Positions 33,057 through 44,196 are shown, counted from the first letter of the stretch. The stretch is 64,000 nucleotides of DNA from Halomonas sp. Y3 (GCF_024137965.1 NZ_CP099975.1:806001-870000); one strand, 5' to 3'. Made by a program: numbers and translations. The notes: generated by a model from the letters alone, not told the origin.

Positions 33057-35729
33057 ATGAGTCTGGATGCAAGAGAAGATCACGATCCGATCGAGACCAC
33101 AGAGTGGCTGGAATCCCTCGAGTCGGTCCTGGATCGCGAGGGCGAGGAGCGCGCCCGGTTCCTGCTGACCCGCCTGGCGGATCGCCTGCGCCGCGACGGG
33201 ACCCAGGCGCCCTTCTCGGCGACCACCCCGCACCGCAACACCATTCCGGTGCACCGCGAGGCGCCGATGCCGGGGGATCTCTTCATGGAGCGCAAGATCC
33301 GCTCCCTGATCCGCTACAACGCCATCGCCCAGGTCATCCGCAACAACCGCGCCAATCCGGGGCTGGGCGGTCATATCGCCAGCTTCATGTCGGCGGCGAC
33401 CCTCTATGACGTCGGCTTCAACCACTTCTTCCGCGCCCCCAACGGCGACTTCGAAGGCGACCTGGTCTATATCCAGGGGCACGTGGCCCCGGGCATCTAC
33501 GCCCGCGCCTACCTGGAGGGCCGTCTCACCGAGGAGCAGATGGACAAGTATCGCCAGGAGGTGGACGGCGACGGCCTGTCGTCCTATCCGCACCCCTGGC
33601 TGATGCCGGATTTCTGGCAGTTCCCCACCGTCTCCATGGGTCTCGGCCCCATCCAGGCCATCTACCAGGCCCACGTGATGAAGTACCTGCACTCCCGCGA
33701 GATGAAGGACATGCAGGACCGCAAGGTGTGGTGCTTCATGGGCGACGGCGAGTGCGACGAGCCCGAGTCCCTCGGCGCCATCCATCTGGCCAGCCGCGAG
33801 AAGCTCGACAACCTGATCTTCGTGGTCAACTGCAACCTGCAGCGCCTCGACGGTCCGGTGCGCGGCAACTCGCGGATCATGGACGAGCTCGAGGGCGTCT
33901 TCCGCGGCGCCGGCTGGAACGTCCTCAAGGTGGTCTGGGGTCGCCTCTGGGATCCGCTCTTCGAGAAGGACAAGAAGGGCGTCCTGCAGAAAATCATGGA
34001 CGAGTCCGTGGATGGCGAGTACCAGAACTACAAGGCCAACGACGGCGGCTATACCCGCAAGCACTTCTTCGGCAAGTACCCCGAGACCGCCGAGATGGTC
34101 AAGGACATGTCCGACGAGGATATCTGGCGCCTGAACCGCGGCGGCCACGATCCCTTCAAGGTCTATGCGGCCTACCACCAGGCCACCCAGAACGCCAATG
34201 GCCGCCCCACCGTGATCCTGGCGCACACCGTCAAGGGCTACGGCATGGGCAGCGGCGACGGCGAGGCGGCCAACGAGGCGCACCAGGTCAAGAGCATGGA
34301 GCTCGAGGCGCTGAAGAAATTCCGCGACCGCTTCGGCATCCCGCTCACCGACGAGCAGCTCAAGGAGGTGCCCTACTACAAGCCGGAGGATGACTCCCCC
34401 GAGCTCAGGTACATGCACCTGCAGCGGGAGCGCCTGGGCGGCTACCTGCCCCAGCGGCGCAGCGACTTCCAGTCGCTGACGATTCCCGCCCTGGAGGACA
34501 AGACCTTCGCCTCCCAGCTCGGCGGCTCCAAGGGCCGCGAGGTCTCCACCACCATGGCCTTCGTGCGTATCCTCAACGGCCTGGTGAAGGACAAGGAGAT
34601 CGGCAAGCAGGTGGTGCCAATCGTGCCCGACGAGGCGCGTACCTTCGGCATGGAGGGGATGTTCCGCCAGCTCGGCATCTACACCTCCGAAGGCCAGAAG
34701 TACGAGCCCCAGGACAAGGGCCAGATCATGTTCTACCGCGAGGACAAGAAGGGCCAGATCCTCGAGGAGGGCATCACCGAGGCCGGCGCCATGTCCGCCT
34801 GGATCGCGGCCGCCACCTCCTACAGCAACCACAATCTGCCGCTGCTGCCCTTCTACATCTACTACTCGATGTTCGGCTTCCAGCGCATCGGCGACCTGGC
34901 CTGGGCGGCCGGCGACCTGCAGGCCCGCGGCTTCCTGGTCGGCGGCACCGCCGGGCGCACCACCCTCAACGGCGAGGGCCTGCAGCACCAGGATGGCCAC
35001 AGCCACCTGCAGGCGGCGATGATCCCCAACTGCCGCACCTACGATCCCACCTATGCCCATGAGGTGGCGGTGATCGTCCAGGACGGCCTGAAACGCATGT
35101 TCGCCGACCGCGAGAACTGCTTCTACTACCTGACGGTCATGAACGAGAACTACGAGCACCCCGAGCTCGAGAGCGTGCCCGCCGAGGAGATCATCAAGGG
35201 CATGTACCTGTTGCGGGAGACCGAGGGCAAGAAGGGCCGTGTCCAGCTGCTGGGCTCCGGCACCATCCTGCGCGAGGTCGAGGCGGCCGCCGAGCTGCTG
35301 CGCGACGACTGGGGCGTGGGGGCCGACATCTGGAGCGTGACCAGCTTCAACGAGCTGCGCCGCGAGGCCCTGGCCCTGGACCGCGAGGCCTTCCTCGACC
35401 CCGAGGCGGAGCCGGGCAAGCCCCACATCACCCGCTGCCTGGAAGGGCGCGAGGGGCCGGCGATTGCTTCTACCGACTACATGCGCCTCTTTGCCGACCA
35501 GGTGCGTGCCTGGGTGCCCACCGACTACCACGTGCTCGGCACCGACGGCTACGGCCGCTCCGACACCCGGGAGAAGCTGCGCTACTTCTTCGAGGTGAAC
35601 CGGCATTTCGTGACCGTGGCCGCACTCAAGGCGCTGGCCGAGCGCGGCGAGCTGGATCGCAAGGTGGTCGGCGAGGCCCTGAAGAAGTACGGCATCGACC
35701 CGTCCAAGCCCAACCCGCTGACCGACTGA
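33057..35729 (+). CDS. aceE: Pyruvate dehydrogenase E1 component, homodimeric
   Basis: The 890-residue AceE decarboxylates pyruvate with thiamine diphosphate and acetylates E2. The ThDP motif GDGECDEPES is near residue 228. Length matches E. coli AceE (887). ATG 33057 has GGAGAG upstream; the longer frame to 32976 is not native. aceF follows after 60 bp. No lpd is in the window. A very long antisense open frame across aceEF is a composition effect. Confidence 0.97.
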   Translation: MSLDAREDHDPIETTEWLESLESVLDREGEERARFLLTRLADRLRRDGTQAPFSATTPHRNTIPVHREAPMPGDLFMERKIRSLIRYNAIAQVIRNNRANPGLGGHIASFMSAATLYDVGFNHFFRAPNGDFEGDLVYIQGHVAPGIYARAYLEGRLTEEQMDKYRQEVDGDGLSSYPHPWLMPDFWQFPTVSMGLGPIQAIYQAHVMKYLHSREMKDMQDRKVWCFMGDGECDEPESLGAIHLASREKLDNLIFVVNCNLQRLDGPVRGNSRIMDELEGVFRGAGWNVLKVVWGRLWDPLFEKDKKGVLQKIMDESVDGEYQNYKANDGGYTRKHFFGKYPETAEMVKDMSDEDIWRLNRGGHDPFKVYAAYHQATQNANGRPTVILAHTVKGYGMGSGDGEAANEAHQVKSMELEALKKFRDRFGIPLTDEQLKEVPYYKPEDDSPELRYMHLQRERLGGYLPQRRSDFQSLTIPALEDKTFASQLGGSKGREVSTTMAFVRILNGLVKDKEIGKQVVPIVPDEARTFGMEGMFRQLGIYTSEGQKYEPQDKGQIMFYREDKKGQILEEGITEAGAMSAWIAAATSYSNHNLPLLPFYIYYSMFGFQRIGDLAWAAGDLQARGFLVGGTAGRTTLNGEGLQHQDGHSHLQAAMIPNCRTYDPTYAHEVAVIVQDGLKRMFADRENCFYYLTVMNENYEHPELESVPAEEIIKGMYLLRETEGKKGRVQLLGSGTILREVEAAAELLRDDWGVGADIWSVTSFNELRREALALDREAFLDPEAEPGKPHITRCLEGREGPAIASTDYMRLFADQVRAWVPTDYHVLGTDGYGRSDTREKLRYFFEVNRHFVTVAALKALAERGELDRKVVGEALKKYGIDPSKPNPLTD

Positions 35730-35789
35730 TCCGCCCAGCGGCGGGCCCCCGGGCCCGCCCATCAGGCACGAGTTTGAAGGAGCGCGACC

Positions 35790-37823
35790 TTGAGTAGCGA
35801 AATCATCAAAGTTCCCGACATCGGCGGCAGCGAGGATGTCGAAATCATCGAGATCGCGGTGTCCGAGGGCGACGTCATCGCCGCCGAAGATACCCTGATC
35901 ACCCTGGAGTCCGACAAGGCCAGCATGGACGTGCCCGCGCCCAAGGGCGGCCGCGTGGTCAAGGTGCTGGTGAAGGAGGGCGACACCGTCTCCGAGGGCG
36001 ACGACATCGTCGAGCTTGCGGTCGAGGGTGGCGGCGACGCCGAGCCGTCGGCCGACCAGGCCGAGGAGAAGGCCGAGCCGGCCCCCGAGAAGGCGCCCGA
36101 TCCCGCCGCCGAGAAGCCCGCGGCCAAGGCCTCCGGTGGCGGCAAGCGCAGCGTGGAGATCAAGGTGCCCGACCTGGGTGGCGCCGAGAGCGTGGAGATC
36201 ATCGAGGTGGCGGTGGCCGAGGGTGACGAGGTCGAGGAGGAGTCGACCCTGATCACCCTGGAGTCCGACAAGGCCTCCATGGACGTGCCCAGCCCCCACG
36301 CCGGCAAGCTGCTCTCCCTGACCGTCAAGGAGGGCGACAGCGTCTCCGAGGGCGATGTGATCGGCACCATGGAGATCGCCGGCGACGACGGTGACGAGGC
36401 GCCGGCCGAGCCAGCCAGCGCCGAGCCCGAGTCCGGTGCCGCCGAGTCCGCGCCCGAAGCCGAGGAAGAGAGCGCCTCCGGCGAGCCGGAGCGTCGCGAG
36501 ATCCGGGTGCCGGACCTCTCCGGTTCTTCCGACGTGCCGATCATCGAGATCGCCGTGGCCGTGGGCGACGAGGTCGACGAGGAGGATCCGCTGATCACCC
36601 TGGAGTCCGACAAGGCCTCCATGGACGTGCCCAGCCCCTTCAAGGGCAAGCTGCTCGAGCTCACCGTCAAGGAGGGCGACAGCGTCTCCGAGGGCGACCT
36701 GATCGGCTATATGGAGGTCGCCGGAGCGGCTCCGAAGCCCGCGGCGAAGGCCCCCGAGCAGAAGGCCGAGGCGCCCAGGGCCGAGGCGCCCAGGGCCGAG
36801 GCGCCCAGGGCCGAGGCGCCCAGGGCCGAGAAGCCCGCGCCGGCCCCGGCGGGCACGCCGAGCCCCGAGGCCCAGATGGCCGCCCACAAGCCCCGTGACG
36901 GCAAGCTGGTCCACGCCGGTCCGGCGGTGCGCATGCTGGCCCGCGAGCTGGGCGTCGACCTCGGCCTGGTCAGGCCCAGTGGGCCGAAGGAGCGGGTGCT
37001 CAAGGAGGACGTCCACGCCTACGTCAAGCAGGTGATGGCCAGCCAGGGCAAGGCCCAGGCCGCGGCGCCGGCCGCCCAGGCGGGCTCCGGCATTCCGCCG
37101 ATTCCGGATCAGGACTTCAGCCAGTTCGGCGAGGTGGAAGAGAAGCCCATGGGGCGCCTGATGAAGATGGGCGCCACCAACCTGCACCGCAGCTGGGTCA
37201 ACCTGCCCCACGTCACCCAGTTCGACGAGGCGGACATCACCGAGCTGGAGGCCTTCCGCAAGTCCATGAAGGCCGAGGCGGAGGCCCAGGGCGCCAAGCT
37301 CACGCCGCTGCCCTTCCTGATCAAGGCGTGCGCCTTCGCCCTGCGCCAGTACCCGCAGTTCAACGTCAGCCTGAAGAGCGACGGCGAGACGCTGGTGCAC
37401 AAGAAGTACGTGCATATCGGCATCGCCGTGGACACCCCGGACGGCCTGATGGTGCCGGTGATCCGCGATGCGGATAAGAAGTCGCTGATCGACCTGGCCA
37501 AGGAGTCCGTGGAGCTGGCCAAGAAGGCGCAGACCAAGAAGCTCAAGCGCGAGGAGATGACCGGGGGCTGCTTCACCATCTCGAGCCTGGGCTCCATCGG
37601 CGGCACCGCCTTCACGCCCATCGTCAACGCCCCGGAGGTGGCCATCCTCGGCGTCTCCAAGGCCTCGATGAAGCCGGTGTGGGACGGTGCGACCTTCCAG
37701 CCGCGGCTGATGATGCCGCTGTCGCTCTCCTACGACCACCGGGCGGTCAACGGCGCCGACGCGGCGCGCTTCACCGCCCTGCTCGGTCAGCTGCTCTCCG
37801 ATATCCGTCGTCTGCTGCTGTAG
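35790..37823 (+). CDS. aceF: Dihydrolipoyl acetyltransferase, E2 of pyruvate dehydrogenase
   Basis: The 677-residue protein has three N-terminal lipoyl domains, each with ESDKASMDVP around the lipoylated Lys (near residues 43, 162 and 276), Ala/Pro/Glu-rich linkers, a peripheral-subunit-binding domain (about 370-410) and the catalytic domain. The active-site motif is HRAVNG, with Asn where E. coli has Asp; this is also seen in Pseudomonas/Azotobacter E2. The start is TTG 35790, with AAGGAG 7 bases upstream. A 15-bp tandem repeat encodes part of one linker. Confidence 0.96.
   Translation: MSSEIIKVPDIGGSEDVEIIEIAVSEGDVIAAEDTLITLESDKASMDVPAPKGGRVVKVLVKEGDTVSEGDDIVELAVEGGGDAEPSADQAEEKAEPAPEKAPDPAAEKPAAKASGGGKRSVEIKVPDLGGAESVEIIEVAVAEGDEVEEESTLITLESDKASMDVPSPHAGKLLSLTVKEGDSVSEGDVIGTMEIAGDDGDEAPAEPASAEPESGAAESAPEAEEESASGEPERREIRVPDLSGSSDVPIIEIAVAVGDEVDEEDPLITLESDKASMDVPSPFKGKLLELTVKEGDSVSEGDLIGYMEVAGAAPKPAAKAPEQKAEAPRAEAPRAEAPRAEAPRAEKPAPAPAGTPSPEAQMAAHKPRDGKLVHAGPAVRMLARELGVDLGLVRPSGPKERVLKEDVHAYVKQVMASQGKAQAAAPAAQAGSGIPPIPDQDFSQFGEVEEKPMGRLMKMGATNLHRSWVNLPHVTQFDEADITELEAFRKSMKAEAEAQGAKLTPLPFLIKACAFALRQYPQFNVSLKSDGETLVHKKYVHIGIAVDTPDGLMVPVIRDADKKSLIDLAKESVELAKKAQTKKLKREEMTGGCFTISSLGSIGGTAFTPIVNAPEVAILGVSKASMKPVWDGATFQPRLMMPLSLSYDHRAVNGADAARFTALLGQLLSDIRRLLL
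36765..36824 (+). repeat. Four perfect 15-bp tandem repeats in an aceF linker
   Basis: Four identical 15-bp units encode (AEAPR)x4 in the Ala/Pro-rich linker after the third lipoyl domain. The identity at DNA level implies recent slippage expansion; copy number may vary between strains without frame loss. Confidence 0.9.
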
Positions 37824-37857
37824 GCGGCGGGCTCGGTTCGCGGTTTTCTCCGCATGC

Positions 37858-37879
37858 GACGGCGCCCCAGGGCGCCGTC
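37858..37879 (+). terminator. Terminator after aceF
   Basis: GACGGCGCC-CCAG-GGCGCCGTC is a perfect 9-bp stem, followed by GTCATTT, 34 bases after the aceF stop. Confidence 0.75.
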
Positions 37880-38042
37880 GTCATTTCCTGCCGATCGGGG
37901 CGGCAAGACCAAAGTGCTATTCGGGGAAAGCCTGTTGAAATACAAGGTGTTTTTGCTCGAAAGAAGGCCCTCGACCAGGGGGTGTGCTTGTGCTGCCCAC
38001 GGGCGACGGTTATCGTTCCCCTCCAAGTTTTCTCATTGCTGA

Positions 38043-38726
<684 letters not shown>

Positions 38727-38898
38727 CGCCGGTAGCTGCGGGGCGCCGGGGAAAGGTCTGGAGGGGGTCCTACGCCAGGGATGGCGTCGGTAGCGCCCAG
38801 GGAGGGGTTCACAGCGCCCCCGATCTGGTCCGGCACCCCGGGGCCTTTACTCGGATCAGCCCCGCATCTGCCAGCCCAAGTGACGTCTAGCGCCTTGT

Positions 38899-38922
38899 GA
38901 TGGCCCGCCTCGGCGGGCCATC
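38899..38922 (+). terminator. Hairpin between adk and tsaB
   Basis: GATGGCCCGCC-TC-GGCGGGCCATC forms an 11-bp stem followed by GTCGTTTG. It probably ends the adk transcript. A TATAAT follows at 38944-38949 in front of tsaB, without a recognisable -35. Confidence 0.7.
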
Positions 38923-38983
38923 GTCGTTTGGGGCCCCGGCGCGTATAATGGCCGCCACTTTTCTCCCCTGTGATGGTGCTGCC

Positions 38984-39688
38984 ATGTCGATCCTGCTGGC
39001 CCTGGATGCCTCCTCGAGCGCCTGCTCCGCCGCCCTGCTGCGCCGCCGGGCGGGCGCCGAGGATGAGCTGCTCTCCCGCTTCGAGATGACGCCCCGCGCC
39101 CATACCCGCCGCCTGCTGCCCATGGTCGACGAGGTGCTGGCCGAAGCCGGCGTGGCGCCCGCGGAGCTGGACGCCGTGGCCTACGGCCGCGGCCCCGGCT
39201 CCTTTACCGGCCTGCGCATCGCCGCCGGTGCCGCCCAGGGGCTCGCCTACGGCCTCGACCGCCCGCTGGTCGGGGTCTCCACCCTGGCGGCCCTGGCCCT
39301 GGGCGCCCACCGTCGCCACCACTTCCGCTGGCTGGTCACCGCCCTGGACGCCCGCATGGGCGAGATCTACGTGGCGGCCTGGCAGTGCCGCGACGGTCTG
39401 CCGGAGCCGCTCCTCGAGGAGGCGGTGATGCCGCCCGAGCGCTTGCGCCTGCCCGCCGGCCATGACGACCACGACTGGGTCGGCGTCGGTTCGGGCTGGG
39501 GGCTCTGGGAGCAGATGCCCGCCGAGGTGCAGGCGGGGATGAGCCAGCGTCTGCCGGAGGTGGAGGCCGAGGCGGCCGACATGGCCCTGCTGGCCATGGG
39601 CGAGCTGGAGGCGGGGGGCGGTGAGCCGGCCCACCTCGTCCAGCCGGTCTACTTGCGCAACGAGGTGGCCTGGAAGAAGGCGCGATGA
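38984..39688 (+). CDS. tsaB: tRNA threonylcarbamoyladenosine biosynthesis protein TsaB
   Basis: The 234-residue TsaB, an inactive paralogue of TsaD, acts with TsaD and TsaE in forming t6A37. Motifs [14 protein letters not shown] and [12 protein letters not shown] are visible. ATG 38984 fits; the open extension to 38897 overlaps the terminator. It overlaps rsmJ by ATGA. A TATAAT box lies 35 bases upstream. Confidence 0.93.
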   Translation: MSILLALDASSSACSAALLRRRAGAEDELLSRFEMTPRAHTRRLLPMVDEVLAEAGVAPAELDAVAYGRGPGSFTGLRIAAGAAQGLAYGLDRPLVGVSTLAALALGAHRRHHFRWLVTALDARMGEIYVAAWQCRDGLPEPLLEEAVMPPERLRLPAGHDDHDWVGVGSGWGLWEQMPAEVQAGMSQRLPEVEAEAADMALLAMGELEAGGGEPAHLVQPVYLRNEVAWKKAR

Positions 39689-40443
39689 GCGAGCCGGTGG
39701 CGGTGCGCGGGGAGCGCCTGGTACCTCTGGCGGCGCGCCTGGGGCTGCCCTTCGAGGTCGAGGCCGAGCTCCATCTCGAACAGCGCGACGGCCGCCTGGT
39801 GCTGGCCGGCGACGCAAAGCGCTATGGCCACCCCCTGGCAGTGGAGTTCGCCTCCGGGAAGGCGGCCCACCGGCGCCGCTTCGGCGGCGGCCGGGGGCAG
39901 CTCATCGCCCGGGCCTGCGGCCTCGCCCAGGGAGTGACGCCTTCGGTGGTGGACGCCACGGCGGGGCTCGGGCGCGACGCCTTCGTGCTGGCGAGTCTGG
40001 GGGCGCCGGTGCTGCTGGTGGAGCGAGTCGCGGCGATCTTCGCGCTCCTCGAGGATGGCCTGGCCCGGGCCCGGGCTGATGCCGAGACCGCCGAGGTGGC
40101 CGCGCGCATGGCCCTGGCACACGGCGATGCGGCCTGCGAGCTGGCGGCCCTGGTGGCGGCCGCCGGCTTCCCGCCCCAGGTGATTCATCTGGATCCGATG
40201 TTTCCCCATCGCGACAAGTCGGCGCTGGTCAAGAAGGAGATGCGGCTCTTCCGCACTCTGGCCGGCGATGACGCCGACGCCCCGCGCCTGCTGGAGGCGG
40301 CCCTGGACCTGGCCACCCATCGGGTGGTGGTCAAGCGCCCCCGCAAGGCGCCGCCCATCGCGGGGCCGGCCCCGCGTCACGTGATCGAGGGCAAGACCAG
40401 CCGCTACGACCTCTATGTGCACCGCTCCCTGAAGCAGAGCTGA
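39685..40443 (+). CDS. rsmJ: 16S rRNA (guanine1516-N2)-methyltransferase
   Basis: The 252-residue RsmJ/YhiQ protein has the methyltransferase motif [17 protein letters not shown] near residue 90 and the catalytic region HLDPMFPH near 170. It methylates G1516 in 16S rRNA. ATG 39685 overlaps the tsaB stop. Its stop abuts the convergent plsB stop directly. Confidence 0.92.
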   Translation: MSEPVAVRGERLVPLAARLGLPFEVEAELHLEQRDGRLVLAGDAKRYGHPLAVEFASGKAAHRRRFGGGRGQLIARACGLAQGVTPSVVDATAGLGRDAFVLASLGAPVLLVERVAAIFALLEDGLARARADAETAEVAARMALAHGDAACELAALVAAAGFPPQVIHLDPMFPHRDKSALVKKEMRLFRTLAGDDADAPRLLEAALDLATHRVVVKRPRKAPPIAGPAPRHVIEGKTSRYDLYVHRSLKQS

Positions 40444-42900
40444 TCAGGCCTGACGGGTGACCAGCTGCAGGCGGTGGCGCAGCGCCGGGTCGAACAGCCG
40501 GCGGGAGTGGTGGGCCGCCTCGCAGAGGCGGTCGTCGAACATCAGCTGCGCTTCCTCCCGCCATAGCCAGCCCTCCTCTTCGAGGCTCTCCACCAGGCTC
40601 ACGAAGAGCCGGGTATCGAAGAACTCCGGCGCGTCCCGCCCCGAGAGCAGCGCCAGCCGCTCGGCCAGCTGGTGCCCCTGGTCGGCCAGGGCCTCGGCGG
40701 TGAGGCGGCCGGGCCCGGCATTCAGCAGCACGGCGAGCAGCAGGTAGCCGCGCTCAAGCGACGGCTGCATCAGCTGACCCAGCAGGTCCAGGCACTCGCC
40801 GGCCTCCAGTGGCTCCCGGGGGCGCTGCCAGCCGCTCTCGCCGCGGGCCAGCAGTCCCAGCTCGCCGAGCACCGCCAGCATCGCCGAGAGCGCCTCGCGC
40901 AGGGAGGCGGGCGGCTCCACCACCAGCTCCCGGGCGAGAATCGGCCAGCCCGGGGCGAGCAGCGCCTCCAGCTCATCCAGGCCGTGGGCCGGCTGGTGGC
41001 GGAAGGCGAAGGCGACGAGCCCGGTGAGCGCAAAGAGGTGCAGGACATTGTTGCGGTACCAGCCGAGCAGGGCGGCCTGGCCGGCGTCGGCCAGGATGAT
41101 ATCGCCCAGGGGCTGCTCGCGCCGCTGTACCATGCCCAGCGCCAGGGCCTGCTCGATCCAGTCGGCGGCTGTGCCCGCCGGCAGGCTGGCGTGGGCGGCG
41201 CCGGGCAGCCGGCGCTGGAGCTCGGCGAGCAGGTCGAGCTGGCGCTCCAGCAGCCGCAGCTCGATGGCGTGGTGGGGGGTGGCCAGCAGGGCCAGGGCCA
41301 CCAGGTTCACCGGATTGAGCGCCGCCGCGGCGTTGATGCGCCGGCAGAGGGTCTCGCCCAGCCGGGGCACCAGGCCGGTCAGCCAGGCAGGGCGCGTCTC
41401 GCGCTCCTGGCGCCACTTCGGCCCCAGCTCGCCATCCAGGAAGTCGCCCAGCAGCAGCGGCTCGCCGACGCTGACCGAGACCCGGCCGAAGGGCTGGCGC
41501 AGCTGGCCCAGCACCCGCAGCAGGGCCAGGGGGCTCTCCTTGCGCTTTTTGCCGCCGCGCAGCTCGCGCTGGTAGCTGGCATTCTCGATGATCCGCTCAT
41601 AGCCGATATGCACCGGAATGAAGGCCAGCGGCTGATGGTGGCCCCCGGCCATGCTGCGCAGGTAGGAGCGCAGGGTCATGGCCAGCATGCCGGGGCGGGC
41701 CGGCAGCATGCGCCCGCTGCGCGAACGGCCCCCCTCGATAAAGTACTCCAGGGGGTGGCCGCGGGCGATCAGGCGGTGGAGGTACTCGTTGAACACCGCG
41801 GCGTAGAGGCGGTTGTCGCGAAAGCTGCGCCGCAGGAAGAAGGCGCCGCCGCGGCGCAGCAGCGGGCCGATCAGCGGCATATCGAGGTTGCGCCCGGCGG
41901 CGATATGGGGCGGCATCAGGCCGTCGTGGTAGAGCACGTAGGAGAGCAGCAGGTAGTCGATATGGCTGCGGTGACAGGGCACATAGACCAGGGTATGGTC
42001 GCCGGCCAGCGCCTTGACCCGCTCCAGGCCGCGCACGTCGACCCCGTCGTAGAGGCGGTTCCAGAGCCGGCGCAGCAGGCCATCCATGAAGCGCAGCACC
42101 GGATAGGTCATGTTGGAGGCGATCTCGCGGCCGTAGCGCAGGGCGCGTCGCTGCAGGCGCGGTGCCGAAGGACGCCCCTCGGCGGCTAGCGCCTCGACCA
42201 CTTCGCGCACCTCGGGGCTCCTGGCCACGCCCTCGATCAGGGTGCGACGGTGGGAGAGGTCGGGCCCCAGCACCCGGGTGCGTACCCGTCGGAAGTGGAC
42301 CCGCAGCAGCCGCGCCGCCTTGCGGTTGACCAGGGCGGCCTCGGGCGCCGGCTCGTCGAGCAGCTCGCCGAGGCGCAGCGGGGTCCCGAAGTGCACCTCC
42401 ACGCTGCCGCGGTTGACCAGCACCGAGAGGGCGCGGCGCAGCCGTCCGGTCAGCTGCCAGCTGTCGGCGGCCACCAGGTGCCAGAAGCCGAAGCGCTTCC
42501 CCGGGGCGCGCCCCCAGAAGACGCTCACCGGCACCAGCTGCACCTCCTGGCTCGGGTTGGCCAGGCGCTGCTCGATCAGCGCCTGGAAGGGGGCCGTGGG
42601 GCGGGCGCGCCGCCGCCAGGGCCCGCGACGCGGCGAGGGGAGGGCGAGGCAGGCGTCCAGGCTCAGTTCGCCCACCCGGCGATGCCCGCCCGCCCGGGGG
42701 AGGCCGTGGCGGCGCGCCAGCGCGTCCAGAAGCCAGGCGTCGCTCATGGCCTGGCCCGGCAGCACGTAGAGCACTGGGAGGCTCGGCTCCAGCCCCAGGG
42801 CGTCCGGGGCGGGCTCGATCAGGCGCGGCGCGGTCCAGCGGCCGAGCAGCCGGCTCATCAGCGCGCGCAGGGGGGAGGTCATTACATGCCGCCAGGCCAT
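40444..42900 (-). CDS. plsB: Glycerol-3-phosphate 1-O-acyltransferase
   Basis: The 818-residue inner membrane enzyme starts phospholipid synthesis by acylating glycerol-3-phosphate. The acyltransferase motifs are seen: HRSHID (HX4D), FIEGGRSRSGR and FIPVHIGYERI. Length is as in E. coli PlsB (807). ATG 42900 is used; ATG 42882 (MTSPLRAL) is a fair alternative. It is divergent from a cardiolipin synthase gene, so both face a 95-base promoter gap. Confidence 0.95.
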   Translation of the reverse strand: MAWRHVMTSPLRALMSRLLGRWTAPRLIEPAPDALGLEPSLPVLYVLPGQAMSDAWLLDALARRHGLPRAGGHRRVGELSLDACLALPSPRRGPWRRRARPTAPFQALIEQRLANPSQEVQLVPVSVFWGRAPGKRFGFWHLVAADSWQLTGRLRRALSVLVNRGSVEVHFGTPLRLGELLDEPAPEAALVNRKAARLLRVHFRRVRTRVLGPDLSHRRTLIEGVARSPEVREVVEALAAEGRPSAPRLQRRALRYGREIASNMTYPVLRFMDGLLRRLWNRLYDGVDVRGLERVKALAGDHTLVYVPCHRSHIDYLLLSYVLYHDGLMPPHIAAGRNLDMPLIGPLLRRGGAFFLRRSFRDNRLYAAVFNEYLHRLIARGHPLEYFIEGGRSRSGRMLPARPGMLAMTLRSYLRSMAGGHHQPLAFIPVHIGYERIIENASYQRELRGGKKRKESPLALLRVLGQLRQPFGRVSVSVGEPLLLGDFLDGELGPKWRQERETRPAWLTGLVPRLGETLCRRINAAAALNPVNLVALALLATPHHAIELRLLERQLDLLAELQRRLPGAAHASLPAGTAADWIEQALALGMVQRREQPLGDIILADAGQAALLGWYRNNVLHLFALTGLVAFAFRHQPAHGLDELEALLAPGWPILARELVVEPPASLREALSAMLAVLGELGLLARGESGWQRPREPLEAGECLDLLGQLMQPSLERGYLLLAVLLNAGPGRLTAEALADQGHQLAERLALLSGRDAPEFFDTRLFVSLVESLEEEGWLWREEAQLMFDDRLCEAAHHSRRLFDPALRHRLQLVTRQA

Positions 42901-42995
42901 CCGTTTGCCCCGATGCAGGAAAGGAGAGGGAAAGGCCAGTATAGTCTCCGGGAAAGCCTCGGGTCAGGCCCGCGGACCGGGACAGGGAGTCGGCC

Positions 42996-44117
42996 ATGCA
43001 CGGCATCTGGAGAGACGGTAACCACTTCGAGCTGCTGCCCGAGGCGAGTCGCTTCCTGCCGGCCATGTTCCAGGCCCTGGACGCCGCCGAGTCCTCGGTC
43101 CTGATCGAGCTCTACCTGATGGAGTCGGGGCGGCTGGCCTCGGCGCTGATCACGGCGCTGGAGCGGGCCGCTTCCCGCGGTGTGACGGTGCTGCTGCTCC
43201 TCGACGGCTACGGCGCCATGGGCCTCTCCGGCGAGGACCGCGCGCGCCTGGAGGCGGGGGGCGTGGCGCTGCGCTTCTTCAACCCGCTGGGCTTCCACTC
43301 CCTGGCGCGAAACCTGACCCGGGACCATCGCAAGCTGGTGGTGGTGGACGGTCGCGTCGCCTTCACCGGCGGCTTCGGGGCGGTGGACGAGTTCCTCGAC
43401 GCCTGGTACGAAGTGGCGATGCGCATCGAGGGGCCGGTGGTGGCCGACTGGGTGCGGCTCTTCTGCCGGCTCTGGGACTCCCCCCTAACCCGCGGCAGCG
43501 GCGCGCCCGGGCTGGTGCGCGGCCTGGAGACCGCGACCCGTGAGGCGGAGGGCTACCGGGGGATGAGCGGACGCGTGGTGTGGGGACAGGGCTATCGCTA
43601 CCAGGCGATCCGCCTCTCCCTGTACGGCCGCGTCTCAGGCGCCCGGCAGCGCATCTGGGTCTGCACCCCCTATTTCGTGCCTACCTTCGGCCTGCGCCTG
43701 CGCCTGGCCCGAGCCGCCCGGCGCGGGCTGGATGTGCGCCTGCTGCTGCCCGGCGAGGCTCACGACCATCCCGGGGTGCGCTATGCGGGCCAGCGCTTCT
43801 ACGGGCGACTGCTCAAGGCCGGCGTGCGTATCTTCGAGTTCCAGCCCACCTTCATCCACGCCAAGTTCTCCCTGGTGGACGACTGGGTGAGCCTGGGCTC
43901 CTGCAACTTCGATCACTGGAGCCTGCACTGGAACCTGGAGGCCAACCAGGAGGTGGAGAACCGGCGCTTCGCCGGCGAGGTGGCCGAGCTGTTCGAGCGC
44001 CACTTCGCCGCCAGCCAGGAGATCGAGCCGGCGGCCTGGGCGCGGCGGCCGCGCTGGCAGCGCCTCAAGGAGTGGTTGTTCGGCAGCCTGGACGGCATGC
44101 TGACGCGCCTGCGTTGA
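42996..44117 (+). CDS. clsB: Cardiolipin synthase ClsB-type phospholipase D
   Basis: The 373-residue protein has two PLD/HKD motifs: DHRKLVVVDG near residue 110 and IHAKFSLVDDW near residue 286. It lacks N-terminal membrane helices, as ClsB (YbhO) does, so it is probably a peripheral membrane enzyme making cardiolipin from phosphatidylglycerol and/or other phospholipids. A hairpin CCCGGC-TTC-GCCGGG begins right after its stop, followed by a heptad repeat. Confidence 0.88.
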   Translation: MHGIWRDGNHFELLPEASRFLPAMFQALDAAESSVLIELYLMESGRLASALITALERAASRGVTVLLLLDGYGAMGLSGEDRARLEAGGVALRFFNPLGFHSLARNLTRDHRKLVVVDGRVAFTGGFGAVDEFLDAWYEVAMRIEGPVVADWVRLFCRLWDSPLTRGSGAPGLVRGLETATREAEGYRGMSGRVVWGQGYRYQAIRLSLYGRVSGARQRIWVCTPYFVPTFGLRLRLARAARRGLDVRLLLPGEAHDHPGVRYAGQRFYGRLLKAGVRIFEFQPTFIHAKFSLVDDWVSLGSCNFDHWSLHWNLEANQEVENRRFAGEVAELFERHFAASQEIEPAAWARRPRWQRLKEWLFGSLDGMLTRLR

Positions 44118-44132
44118 CCCGGCTTCGCCGGG
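44118..44132 (+). terminator. Short hairpin after clsB
   Basis: CCCGGC-TTC-GCCGGG begins on the base after the stop codon; no U-run follows. It is a possible weak terminator. Confidence 0.45.
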
Positions 44133-44160
44133 AGCTGTAAGCCATAAGCCTTAAGCTGTA
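44133..44160 (+). repeat. Heptad repeat (AGCNNTA)x4 after clsB
   Basis: Four successive 7-mers AGCTGTA, AGCCATA, AGCCTTA, AGCTGTA follow the clsB stop hairpin. They share the period and the AGSNNYR pattern of other heptad arrays in this window. Confidence 0.75.
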
Positions 44161-44196
44161 AGAAAAACCTTGTTGCGAGGTCTGGCGGCAACATCT

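Noticed and set aside
32949..37739. A 1596-codon open frame on the minus strand across aceE and aceF
   Set aside because: It is antisense to two well-defined enzymes, is rich in His, Leu, Gly and Ala as expected from the opposite strand of GC-biased codons, and shows no known domain.
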